Of a DNA stretch of 64,000 nucleotides, positions 11,161-21,700 are shown in pieces. The notes beneath the pieces are model-generated. The model had not been told where the DNA came from. It saw only the letters and a list, made by a program, of their open reading frames with translations, and searched no databases. The stretch lies in contig CM055115.1 of the NCBI GenBank assembly GCA_029204225.1, forward strand, positions 8,921,466 through 8,985,465, written 5' to 3'. The stretch is from Diphasiastrum complanatum. Lineage: Eukaryota > Streptophyta > Lycopodiopsida > Lycopodiales > Lycopodiaceae. The stretch's first letter is position 1; every line of letters starts with the position of its first letter. The position numbers and the translations under genes are program-made.

Positions 11161-12614
11161 CCAAGCAATCCACTAGAAACATGCTGATGGCTTGATCTAA
11201 ATGGTTTCATGGCCTGTTTACAGACTAGACAGTCTTGACAAGTAGATTATTTGACTTTCCTATCTGGATAGTCAAGATAAACAACAATAGATTGTTTAGA
11301 CATTTGTTGTACAAAAGAATAATTTAGGTGACAAAGTCTATAATGCCAAAGTGAACTGTTATTTCTTTGAATAGAAGTACTAAGACCATGACTAGAGGTA
11401 GAACAACAGTGACTTAATCTATACAAGAATCCATGTCTCTTTCCGAGTGCTAGGATCCTGTCTTCCTTATCAACTACTTTACACTCATCAGATTCAAATT
11501 CTACTTTATGTCCTAGATCTGTAATTCTGCTAACAAAGAGCGAATTTGTAGATAGATTCGGTAGATGCACTACATTTCAAAGTAGCTTAGATTGATCATT
11601 TGCAAAGCTCGATCTTACTGTACCTTCACCTTTGATAGCCTGTGTGCTATTGTTGCCTAGGTGAACATATCGTTTGGTATTGGAAGACGTATAGGACTCA
11701 AAATAGCCAATATGGCTAGTCATGTGTTGTGTGGCTCTAGAGTTTAGAAACCAGGAGTTGTCATTGGATGTTCTTTGATGGCTAGTCATTAAGGCATCAT
11801 TATCCGATTCTTGAATCGATTGTGGTGCTTCTGTACCTGCATATGCCACTTGTTTCGACTGCCCCTTGCTGTTGTTCTTTTCTTGTAGTATGCGACAATC
11901 TTGGATCTTGTGGTTGGTTCATCGGAATATGTGTAGAACAGCTAATTCTTTGTCGGCTAGTTTGACTGCTCTTGACGCTGTGTCGGTTCATGATTTAGCT
12001 TTGGTTGCTTTGGGCCTTTCTTCTTTGGTTAGTTGAGCCTTTGTTGGTGTATAAGACATGAGAGTCGACACTTGAGGAACCAGAGACTTTGTTCCTTCTG
12101 CTCTCTTCCTAAAACAACATTGTCATGACTCTTGAAAGAGTCAATTCAGGGTGTGTCAAGATGATCATCACCCAGCTGTCGTATGAGCTTGGAAAGCTTG
12201 AAAGTAGTGTCATTACTACATCTTGATCATCTATGACAAATCCAAAAGTGGCCATTTGCTTTAGCAGGTTCTTGAACTGGTTGATGTGATTCTGTAGGGA
12301 ATCTTCGTTGGTCATCTTGAGGGAGAAAATGTTCTTTCTTAGATGTAGCTTGGAAGCTACGTCGCGCACATCGTACAGAGTGCTCAAGATGTCCCAGAAT
12401 TCCTTGGAGATATGAGCTTCATACACATGGCTGATTTGAGTGTCTGATATATTGAGGATGATCAGCACAAAGGCTTCCATCGAGAGATTGCAGCATCGTC
12501 AGCTTCGTTTCTTACCTCTACACCTATAACAACGTCATAAAATTTCTTAGCCATTAGCACAATTCTCATCTTAAATTTCTATAGATGGTGATTGGCTCCA
12601 TCAAGCTTGTCCAT
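11161..12614 (-). pseudogene. Copia-A gag, protease and pre-integrase remnant
   Basis: The minus strand from Met at 12614 gives MDKLDGANHHL and then a stop. Gag continues with ISHVYEAHISKEFWDILSTL, DEDSLQNHINQFKNLL-like and SSYDSWV segments, the UBN2 gag signature. Protease lies near 11760, where the expected DSGAT is NSRAT, so the catalytic Asp is replaced by Asn. The pre-integrase zinc region follows with LWHYRLCHLN and ends at the 2-kb insertion. Stops and catalytic loss mean it is inactive. Confidence 0.8.
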
Positions 12615-12669
12615 GATAGGACTGGCTTTCCCTTGGAAATCCAGGTGGATATTAGTCTAAGCGATTGTA

Positions 12670-12938
12670 ATAACTATCAGTGAATTGAGAATGAAAATAG
12701 ACTAGCTTACTAACTTCACTTTATTCCATTTCAAAGAAATATGTGAGAACAAATGCTCTTTATATAGTCTAGTAGTTGTTCTAAATATGAAATAGTCATC
12801 TTAAGTTCCATAACCACTCTTGAAAAGGATCATAATAACATATGGACTCTAGGTCAAAATGAAAATCGACCATGGATCGATTTGATCTTTGACCTGGTAT
12901 TGGAATACACTTAACCTATTCTAAGCTCATTCTTTTTA
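12670..12938 (-). mobile_element. Copia-A 5' LTR (left arm)
   Basis: It lies directly upstream of Copia-A gag and is repeated at 16400-16670 and 47540-47815. On the minus strand it contains CTATATAAAGAGC (about 12757-12769), a clear TATA box, and ends near TTCTCAATTCACTG before the gag leader. In this copy and the right arm about 86 bp seen at 16665-16748 are missing at the upstream edge, so the true LTR start is uncertain. Confidence 0.6.
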
Positions 12939-14773
12939 TCACATGTCCTCATCCTCAGATTAAGCAAGTCCTCCAAATGTAGATGAATTGTTGTAATGTG
13001 CTCCTTCCAAAAATCTATTAAAGTTTGAATATGAAAATTTGGGACACTATCTGATCTTAGAACTTTGATCTTCCTACCTGTCTGATTTTCGACCAATGCT
13101 TTGAAGCTCTTGAAGTTATCAAATGCATCTGATTTCTTCTTCAAGAAGTAGATCCACGTCTTACGTGACATACCATCAATAAAGGACATGAAATAGAAGG
13201 CTTTACCTAAGGACATGGTCCTCATAGGCCCGCATAAATCTGTGTGGATTAAATCCAAAATGTTCTTTGCTCTTGCAACACCCCCTTTATTGGACTTCTC
13301 TCGATGCTGCTTCCCATATACATAGGATTCGCACATCGATTTCAAGTGATCTTCTATGGTAGGCAATCCTGTTACCATCTCCAATTTTCTCATCAAACTG
13401 AGGCCTCCCAAGTTCAAGTGACCAAGCCTCTTATGCCACAACTCAGTTTGCGATGGAATGGACGATACAAGTCCGTGTTGCCCCTTAATTGTAGCATTAA
13501 ACCTGTACAATTTTGTATTGGGCTCTCTTACTCCATCCGCAATAACTTTGAACTTTTGGTTCACATCCCTCACAAAGCAACAATCATGGGCGAATTCCAC
13601 TTTCAACTTTTGATCAGTAATGACTCCAATAGAAAGTAGATTTTTCTTCACACCTGGTACGTAAAGTACCTCCCTGATCATCTTGCTTTTGCCATCAAGT
13701 AGTTGGATTGAAACGGTGCCTATTCCCTTGATCTTGAACACCTCACCATTTGCTTGTGAAACAGATGTTCCATTATCCGACACCTTCAAACTACTGAACC
13801 AATTCTTGTTTCCTGTCATGTGTCTTGTGGCTCCCAAGTCAATATACCATGCTTGATCATCTTGATTAGATGACAATGCAGATATGAAGATGCTAGAGTC
13901 TTCAATCTCACCCTCATCGACAAGGTTACCTGCTTGTTTTGGTTTCCCCTTGACTTGTACCGCCAGGAATTTGCGACATTCACTCTTCCAATGGCCCTTT
14001 TTACCACAATGGAAGCACTTGCCTTTCTTCTTAGTTTTACTGGAAGATCCCTTGTCCTCTTGAGACTTGGCAAATTGCTGCTTAGACTTCTTCTTGCCCT
14101 TGCCCTTGCCTTGTTTTTGGCGTGTCGCAAGTGCCTGATCGTCAGTATTTTGACGTCTAGCTTTCACCATTTCTCGTCGTTGCTCTTCCTGCATCAAGAT
14201 TTCCGTGAGCTCGTCAAAGGTTGGCAACCTTTCTGTTGATGCTATTCCGCTCACAAACATCTGATAGGGTTCTGCAATGCCACACAATGCATTGTGCACC
14301 AGCTCCACGTCACGTATGTGCTCACCAATAGAATGCAGTTCATCTCTCATTGTCTTGATTCTGATCATGTACATCTGAATGTTCTCTCCTTGCTCCATGC
14401 GGGCACTATTCAACTTTGACTTCAGAAACATGATTCTTGACGAATTTGACATCTCAAACTGCTCCTTTAGCACATCCCATGCCTGTCTGGGTGTCACAGC
14501 ATCACAAATGTGGGTAATGATGTGATCCTTCACTGACAAGTTAATGAAGGTCAAAGCTTTCCTCATCTTTTTGTCGAACACTTTGATATCTGCTTCATTT
14601 GGCGGCCTTCTCTCATCACCTGTGACGACTTCCCACACGTCTTTGTCCATCAATATGTTTTTCATTTTGAATTTCCACACTGCATAGTTAGAAATCCCGT
14701 CCAATTTCCTACTTTCACTCAAAATGGCCTCTCCCATGTTTGCCATCGCAAAACTGCTTAAAACTTCTGCCAT
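12911..14773 (-). pseudogene. Copia-B gag-protease-integrase, truncated and chimeric (620 codons)
   Basis: The frame is open from Met 14773 but the protein is not functional. Order: a gag UBN2 domain (about residues 25-220), a basic linker, a zinc knuckle CFHCGKKGHWKSEC (about 263-276), protease with DLGAT in place of DSGAT (about 325), a GAG-pre-integrase region with HKRLGHLN and CESYVYGKQH, where the second zinc Cys is lost, and an integrase start with HTDLCGPM and LRSD. At about 13046 the sequence jumps to an unrelated block (the inner end of the inverted repeat). The last ~45 residues are therefore foreign and the third acidic residue of integrase, RT and RNase H are absent. A long open frame here does not mean an active gene. 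Confidence 0.85.
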
Positions 14774-15935
14774 AGGCTAAAAACAGTATGTCGAGGCCAA
14801 CAATGATGTGAGAAGTTGAAAATAGTAACCTGCACTTCTGGCGTACTCCGAACACTTTCTCCGCTGCAATCACTCTGTTTTGCTGTATCGTACTTGTAGG
14901 TACAGTCTGGGTGCCCTTCGTATGGAGGTTATAGCCTTTCGTTTGGGTCAAAACAGGCAAAGGACCCAAAGATAGGGACTTTTCTAGTTTTTGAACTGTT
15001 TCTTCACCTTGAAGAAACTCCACTCTTCACTTGTGAAGGGACCCAGCTCCAATTTCAGTATGAAAATTTTTAATGAAGTTGAAGGCTAAAATGCACTTCA
15101 CTTCTTCAGGGCCCTCTTCAACAACCCTTCAGACTCCATCCAATGGCTGAATCTGATCCACCTGTGGATATCCCTTCTAGGTAGCACAATCTGAGCCGTC
15201 GATCTTGTAACTCCTCTATCCAACGGATCTGAACACTTCTGTGCACAATGGAGAGTCTTGTAGACACTATCCACTTAGAAACGCCATGCTCTCACCCTGG
15301 TTCCATGCGCGAACAGTCCGCGACCTCCCTGTCTACGGCCGCGCCTCCCCACACTCATTTTTATTTGATCTAACTCGCCTCTGGATCGATTTGAGAACGA
15401 TTTGAGGCCTGGAGCAGGGTCGCCCTACTGATTCCAAGTCTGTAGAGTGTTCACTCAAGAAATTCCGTGGAGAAACGGTGATTTTAGCTCAACTTGACAA
15501 AGTGGCTTTTTTTTCACCTTTTACCGCAAATCTGCTAGGTTAATTGTCTGGAGACAAATCTCTGACATAAACCTCAGAATCTCTCCATGGCTGGTTGACA
15601 ATGTGATTAGCTTTCTTCCTGTCCTTACGACATCCAAAATGGTGCACAAACAATGAAGAAATCACCAGTTATGTATAAAAATCGTAACCCCAAACCCGGT
15701 TTCATTTTTCAGCTGGCTTCAAAATTGTCAAATTTTCACCAAATTTTTCCTTGTTTGATGCTATGCACAGGCTAATAGTCCCTCTGCTAAGCTTAGCAAG
15801 CCTCTAGAAACTAGAAACCGTGCACCCGTGCTTCTATTTCCGTCTTCAACCCGCCGTAAACCTCGAACTCTCAGAAGACAGTTCTCCCGAAGCTCTCTTC
15901 AACGACGATGTTGTACTGTGTACACTCCCTGTACG
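14774..15935 (-). other. Copia-B 5' leader
   Basis: About 1.16 kb separates the primer-binding site from the gag start, long for a copia element. A 102-codon frame (14715-15023) overlaps the gag start in another frame and has no recognisable motif. Nothing else coding is seen. Confidence 0.55.
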
Positions 15936-15947
15936 GCTCTGATACCA
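15936..15947 (-). other. Copia-B primer-binding site (initiator Met tRNA)
   Basis: The minus strand reads TGGTATCAGAGC directly after the LTR end. This is the standard plant retroelement primer site complementary to the 3' end of initiator Met tRNA. Its direct contact with the LTR fixes the LTR boundary. Confidence 0.9.
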
Positions 15948-16186
15948 ACTTAGAATTTGCATTGAACAGGAACACAGATCATGCTACACAGTAACACAGA
16001 CAGAAAACACTCTCCACAGCAAGCTCACATAGCAACTGTATTTCTCAAAATGAAATTACACTGTACATATAGTTGTTCACTCAGGCAACCCATGCAAGAC
16101 CCAGGTTGCCGTTGGCGGGAGGCATGTCCCGTCCACTGATAGGACCCACAGTACAGTAACACAGTGATTCTACTTTAATTCTAACT
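15948..16186 (-). mobile_element. Copia-B 5' LTR (239 bp) with non-TG/CA ends
   Basis: On the minus strand the LTR begins AGTTAGAATT and ends AATTCTAAGT, a 10-bp near-perfect terminal inverted repeat, then abuts the primer site. Outside it is CTTTG (16187-16191), part of the Copia-A gag. A second copy of this LTR ends with the same AATTCTAAGT at 17348 and is followed by CTTTG (17349-17353), consistent with a 5-bp target duplication. The ends therefore appear not to be the usual TG...CA. Confidence 0.65.
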
Positions 16187-16670
16187 CAAAGGACCTTCAG
16201 CTTCCATCGAGATATTGCAACATCGTCAACTTTGTTTCTTAATTCTGCACCTATAACAACGTCATACAATTCCTTAGCCATTAGCACAGTTCTCATCTTA
16301 AATTTCTACATATGGTAATTGGCTCCATCAAGCTTGTCCATGATAGCACTGGCTTTCCCTTGGAAATCCAGGTGGATATTAGTCTAAGCGATACTAATAA
16401 CTATCAGTGACTTGAGAATGAAAATAAACTAACTCACTAACTTCACTTCATTCCATTTCAAAGAAATATGCGAGAACAAATGCTCTTTATATAGCCTCGT
16501 GGCTGTTCTAACTATGAAATATCCTTCTTAAGTTCCATAACCACTTTTGACAAGGATCATAATAACATATGGACTCTGGGTCGAAATGAAAATCGACCAT
16601 GGATCGATTTGATCTTCGACCTGGTATCAAAATACACTTAATCTATTCTAAGCTCATTCTTTTTTAAACA
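16187..16670 (-). mobile_element. Copia-A LTR and gag start, in the minus orientation
   Basis: On the minus strand an LTR (about 16670-16400, TATA at about 16490) is followed by the gag start (Met at 16341) and about 150 bp of gag up to the Copia-B insertion point. The matching continuation of gag is at 17349 but on the + strand. The piece between has therefore been inverted after Copia-B inserted. Confidence 0.65.
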
Positions 16671-16748
16671 ACAAACAAACTATCATAAGAAATAATTATT
16701 TTGCATTATGTAGATAGAAATAAGAGGCAAGTAGATCATGCCATGTTA

Positions 16749-17130
16749 TCACATGTCCTCATCCTCAGATTGAGCAGGTCCTCCAAATGTAGATGAATTG
16801 TTGTAATGTGCTCCTTCCAAAAATCTATAAAAGTTTGAATATGAAGATTTGGGACTGCGCAAATGGATACGATATCGTTGTTGTAATCTATACAAAAATT
16901 CGCACTCGATGTTGAAAAGAAAATGACTAGTCTCTATTGTTGCATCGATCATCAATTGTTGTTTTGGGGTACATCTTTGCTTGTCGATGTCCCAGCTGCT
17001 TCAGTTTGTATGTGAACAAAGTTATAACATGAATTGCATCAGAAGAATCACTTGACGCAGCGGAACTTTTCTTCTTGAGCATGTGTAAAGAGGGTACATC
17101 TTTTTCGTAACAACTGCACATTATATAAGG
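16749..17130 (-). other. Unassigned block always found upstream of Copia-A LTRs
   Basis: The block recurs at 47140-47540 (+) and partly at 12942-13045 (-). One frame ends with a Ser/Gly stretch and an acidic tail (GGPAQSEDEDM), another reads FWKEHITTIHLHLEDLL; the two overlap, so at most one can be real. It may be a captured host exon or an older element end. I do not recognise it. Confidence 0.3.
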
Positions 17131-17144
17131 TTTTGCCTATAAAT

Positions 17145-17348
17145 TTACCCACAAGGCAAGTCGATGGGACATTTATCCCGCCAATGGCAACTTGGATCAT
17201 GCATGGGTTGCCTGAGTGAACAACTATATGTACAGTGTAATTTCATTTTGAGAAATACAGTTGCTATGTGAGCTTTCTGTGGAGAGTGTTTTCTGTCTGT
17301 GTTACTGTGTAGCATGATCTGTGTTCCTGTGCAAAGCAAATTCTAAGT
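17145..17348 (+). mobile_element. Copia-B 3' LTR, 5'-truncated and in opposite orientation
   Basis: From about 17180 it matches the Copia-B LTR in the + sense and ends AATTCTAAGT at 17348, then CTTTG. The first ~40 bp of the LTR are missing or diverged. Its orientation is opposite to the 5' LTR at 15948-16186, although both are joined to complementary halves of one gag gene. This is the signature of an inversion with one breakpoint at about 17140. Confidence 0.6.
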
Positions 17349-18129
17349 CTTTGCGCTGATCATCGTCAATATATCAGACACTCAAATCAGCCATGTGTAT
17401 GAAGCTCAGATCTCCAAGGAAGTCTGGGACATCTTGAGCACTCTGTACGATGTGCGCGACATAGCTTCCAAGCTACATCTAAGAAAGAACATTTTCTCGC
17501 TCGAGATGACCAACGAGATTCCTTATAGAATCACATCAACCAGTTCAAGAACCTGCTAAAGCAAATGGCCACTTTTGGTTCTGTCATAGATGATCAAGGT
17601 GTAGTAATGACACTACTTTCAAGCTTTAAAAGCTCATAAGACAGTTGGGTGATGATCATCTTGACACACCCTGAATTGACTCTTTCAAGAGTCATGACAA
17701 TGTTGTGTTAGGAAGAGAGGAGAAGGAACAAAGTCTCTGGTTCCTCAAGTGTCGACTCTCATGCCTTATACATGAACAAAGGCTGAACTCAGCAAAAGAA
17801 GAAAGGCCCAAAGCAACCAAAGCTAAATCATGAACCGACACAGCGTCAAGAGCAGTCAAACTAGCCGACAAAGAGGTAGCTATTCTGCACATATTCCGGT
17901 GAACCAACCACAAGATCCAAGATTGTCGCATACTGCAAGAAAATAACAACAGCAAGGGGTAGTCGAAACAGGTAACAAATGCAGGTACAGAAGCACCACA
18001 GTCGATTCAAGAATCGGATAATGATGCCTTAATGACTAGCCATCAAAAAACATCCAACAACAACTCCTGGTTTCTGAACTCCGGAGCCACACAGCAAATG
18101 AGTAGCCATATTGGCTATTTCGAGTCCTA
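17349..18129 (+). pseudogene. Copia-A gag to protease, third copy, 5' part
   Basis: It continues the gag reading seen at 48020-48790 (ISHVYEAQISKEVWDIL and onward) and reaches the protease region (NSWFLNSGATQQMS), where Copia-C has inserted after TCCTA (18125-18129). The Asp of the DSG motif is Asn here too. It has several small deletions and is not functional. The second half resumes at 23991. Confidence 0.75.
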
Positions 18130-18782
18130 TGTGAAAAACTCAGATCCAAAAGATGCTAAAGTTTCATAAAGATCTTGGCCATGGAAGTTATGCACATCTA
18201 GATTGAAAAAATGATAGAAATTGTGATGTTAAGCATACTAAACATCAACTAAACATCAAAATCTGATCATAAGCTTCCACAAACAGAAACTTGCTGTCCC
18301 TGTCCGTACTTCAGAGCCTACAACCTGCATTTCACACGTGTGAAGCCATAGCAACAAAGAAATCACAATTCTAGTGGCTAGAATGCAAGATATGAACAAA
18401 AAAGTGAGAGAGAAGAAGATGGACCTTCAAAGAGCATAACATTCATTCAATAGAATGAAAATGAGATGTGTACATACTCGTGGAGATGGCTATTTATAGC
18501 AGCCATAGTGCCTCTTGGCCACTTGTCTAATGATAGGCTAAAATTGGGGTCCAATAGGATTCACCCATATACCTAGAAATTTGGTCAAATAGGAATGCAC
18601 CAAATTATGAGCCAATAGAAGAGCTCCACACTCGACCTCCTCTAATTAATGTGACCTCAAAAGTAGTGTACACATACTTTGGGCCTCTACATACATGTAT
18701 GAACCTATCTCTAACTTTTATTTGGCCATAGGCCTACAAAATCTCAAGTTAGGAAAATACTACTAGTTGACAATTTTTCACA
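18130..18782 (-). repeat. Copia-C 3' LTR
   Basis: The LTR is 653 bp and matches 23338-23990 without a difference that I could see. On the minus strand it starts TGTGAAAAATTG and ends TTTTTCACA. TATAAATAG-like sequence (about 18488-18500, plus strand CTATTTATAGC) is the probable promoter TATA. The gag-pol stop codon lies inside this LTR. Confidence 0.92.
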
Positions 18783-21700
18783 CTCCCTCTTCAACTAGTT
18801 TTAGCATAGATTTAGAAAGTACACCAAGACTTGTTCTATGCTTGAAAAATAAGTCCTTTCCCAATGCTTTGGTAAAGATATCAGCCACACATTCCTTTGA
18901 TGGGACATGTTCAAGCTTGATCTCTTTTGCCAACACTTGTTCTCTCACAAAATGGTAAGCCACCTCGATATGTTTGCTCCTTGCATGGAAAACCGGATTG
19001 CTTGCTAGACTTTGGGCTGAAAGGTTGTCACAAAAGATGATTGGACTCTCTGAAAAATCCAGCAAATGAAGCTCCATAATCATCCTCTTGATCCACACCA
19101 TCTCCTTTGTGCATGATGTCAAAGCTTTGTACTCGGCCTCACTAGAAGAAAGTGATATAGTTGCTTGTTTCTTCGACATCCATGAGATAGCTCCATCACC
19201 TATGAAAATAGCATGTGCATTTATGGATTTTCTATCCATAAGGTCTCCTGCAAAATCTGAATCTGAAAAACCAAATAAGTTAGGTGATGAGCCTCTATAA
19301 ACAATGCCAAAATCTTTTGTTCCCGAGATGTATCTCAAGATCCTCTTTCCTAGTTTCCAATGTTCTATGCTAGGATCTTGCATGAATTGGCTTAATCTAC
19401 CAACACAATAAGATAAATCAGGTCTTGTGATGGTTAGATATATAAGAGAACCTATTAGCTTCCTATAGAGAGTAATGTCCTCGAAGGATCTTTCATTACC
19501 TCTTATAGTTAGCTTTACATGTGATTCCATAGGTGTATCAATAGGATTTGCATCTACCATATGAAATCTATTGAGAATAGAAATAGCATACTTCTCTTGT
19601 GAAATAAAAGTGATTTGAGAAGTTCTAATTACTTCTATTCCTAAGATATAGCTCAAAAGACCAAGATCATGCACTTCAAATTCCTTTTTTAGTGCTTTCT
19701 TGATATCTTCTATATCTTCCTTGTTCCCTCCACTTAAAATAATGTCATCCACATAAATTAGAAGGATTGTAACATCATTAGCACTAATTCTAAAGTAAAG
19801 TGAATGATCATACTCACTCATAGTGAAGTTTTGAGAAAGTAGAAAAGAGTTAAGCCTAGCATACCAACTCCTTGGTGCTTGCTTAAGACCATACAAACTT
19901 TTTTGTAGAAAACACACATGATTAGGCTTGCTATGAGAAACATAGCTCTCGGGTTGCTCCATGTAGACTTCCTCTTCAAGATCACCATTCAAGAAAGCAT
20001 TAGAAATGTCTAATTGCCAAAGATCCCATCCATAAAGAGTTGCAAGGGAAATGATTACTCTTATGCTCACCATCTTTGCCACGGGTGCAAAGGTTTCCTC
20101 ATAGTCAATGCCATGCTCTTGAGCATAACCTTTAGCCACCAACCTTGCCTTCAACTTGTTGATAGATCCATCTTGATTTGTCTTTACCTTGAAGATCCAT
20201 TTGCATCCAATTGCACTTTTGCCCTTTGGAAGCTCCACCAATCTCCATGTGTTGTTCTTCATAAGTGCTTCAAACTCAAGATCCATTGCTTGGATCCATT
20301 CCTCTTTTTGCCTTGCTTCATCTACACATGAAGGTACATCAAAAGAAGTTAGGAAAGCATAGTTGGATCCATCCACCACTTGCTTACCTTTGCCATCATA
20401 AGTGAGCCTTGAGGGTTTCACTTTATGCCTTGGAGTTCTCCTTGGAATTTGACTTGAAGAGGCTTCTTCAACATCCACATCCAATGTGTCATCAACTCCA
20501 TTGTCATCAAGCACATTAGTTGCAACAACACCATCATCACTTGAAACAACTTTTGGAATGTTACTTTCATCAAAAATGACATCCCTACTTGTGAACACTT
20601 TCTTGATTGAAGGAACATAAATCCTATATGCTTTGCTTACTTCACTATAACCAACAAAAATGCCCTTTCTTGAAGATGGATCCTCCTTAGTTCTATCATC
20701 AAGAGTAATGTTGAAGTAGCAAATGCATCCAAAAGTTCTTAGAAACTTGACATTAGGCTTCGTACCAAACAAAGCTTCAAAAGGGGTTTTTCCTTCCAAT
20801 ACAACACTTGGCCATCTATTGCATAGGAAATTTGCACACAACAAAGCATCACTCCAAAAAGGTTTAGGAAGATTAGCATTCAATCTCATTGCCTTTGCAC
20901 TCTCACACAAGGTTCTATTCTTCCTCTCGGCCACTCCATTTTGTTGTGGTGTTCTTGGACATGTGTACTCCCTCTTGATCCCATGCTCATCGCAAAAGGC
21001 TTTGAATTTGTTAGAAATGTATTCACCACCATTGTCGCTCCTCAAGCATTTGATTTTGGTTGTAAATTGAGTCTCAATAGCAACTTTGAACTTGACAAAC
21101 ACATCAAACACCTCATCCTTGCTCTTTAGTAGATAAACCCAACAAAATCTACTAAAATCATCAATGAAAGTTACATACATCTTAGCACCTCCATTGCTAA
21201 TTGTAGTAACACCATGAATATCCGAATGCAAGAGAGAAAAAAGCATCTTAGATCTAGATATAGATCTAGTATATGGCAATCTATGTGATTTAGACAAAGC
21301 ACATTCTTCACAAACATGATTCAAGCAAGTAAGAGACTTGGGAAGTCCCCTTACTACCTCCTTTTTGGCTATTACCTCCAAGGCCTTGTAGTTGAGATGT
21401 CCCATCCTTTTATGCCATACCTCTTGAATTGACATTTGTTCATTTGCCATGCATCCAACTTGGTTAGCAACAACACATGCATCAAGCTTGAACAATTTCC
21501 CTTGCCTTTTCCCTTTTGCAATGATACTACACCCCTTTTTGATCAAGCAAGCATCACCATCAAACTCAACTTTGAATCCTTTGTCAAGCATTTGGCTTAC
21601 ACTAAGTAAGTTCTTGGTAATGGATGGAATGAGCAAAACATCTTTCAATTCTATATTCCTATTTGTAGAAAGTGAAATAGGAATTGTGCCAATCCCCTTG

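Larger units (their letters stand above)
608..13045 (+). repeat. Left arm of a giant inverted repeat
   Basis: The arm matches the reverse complement of 47435-62694 almost continuously. The outer edge is at GTACCCC (608) against GGGGTAC (ending 62694), and the inner edge is at GGGAC (13045) against GTCCC (47435). Gene and element order is the same in both: gypsy tail and LTR, unassigned block, copia gag scrap, BYPASS1-like gene, copia pol, 2-kb insertion, copia gag, copia LTR. Differences are point changes, a 186-bp segment present only here (2255-2440) and about 3 kb present only in the right arm (51061-54097). Confidence 0.85.
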
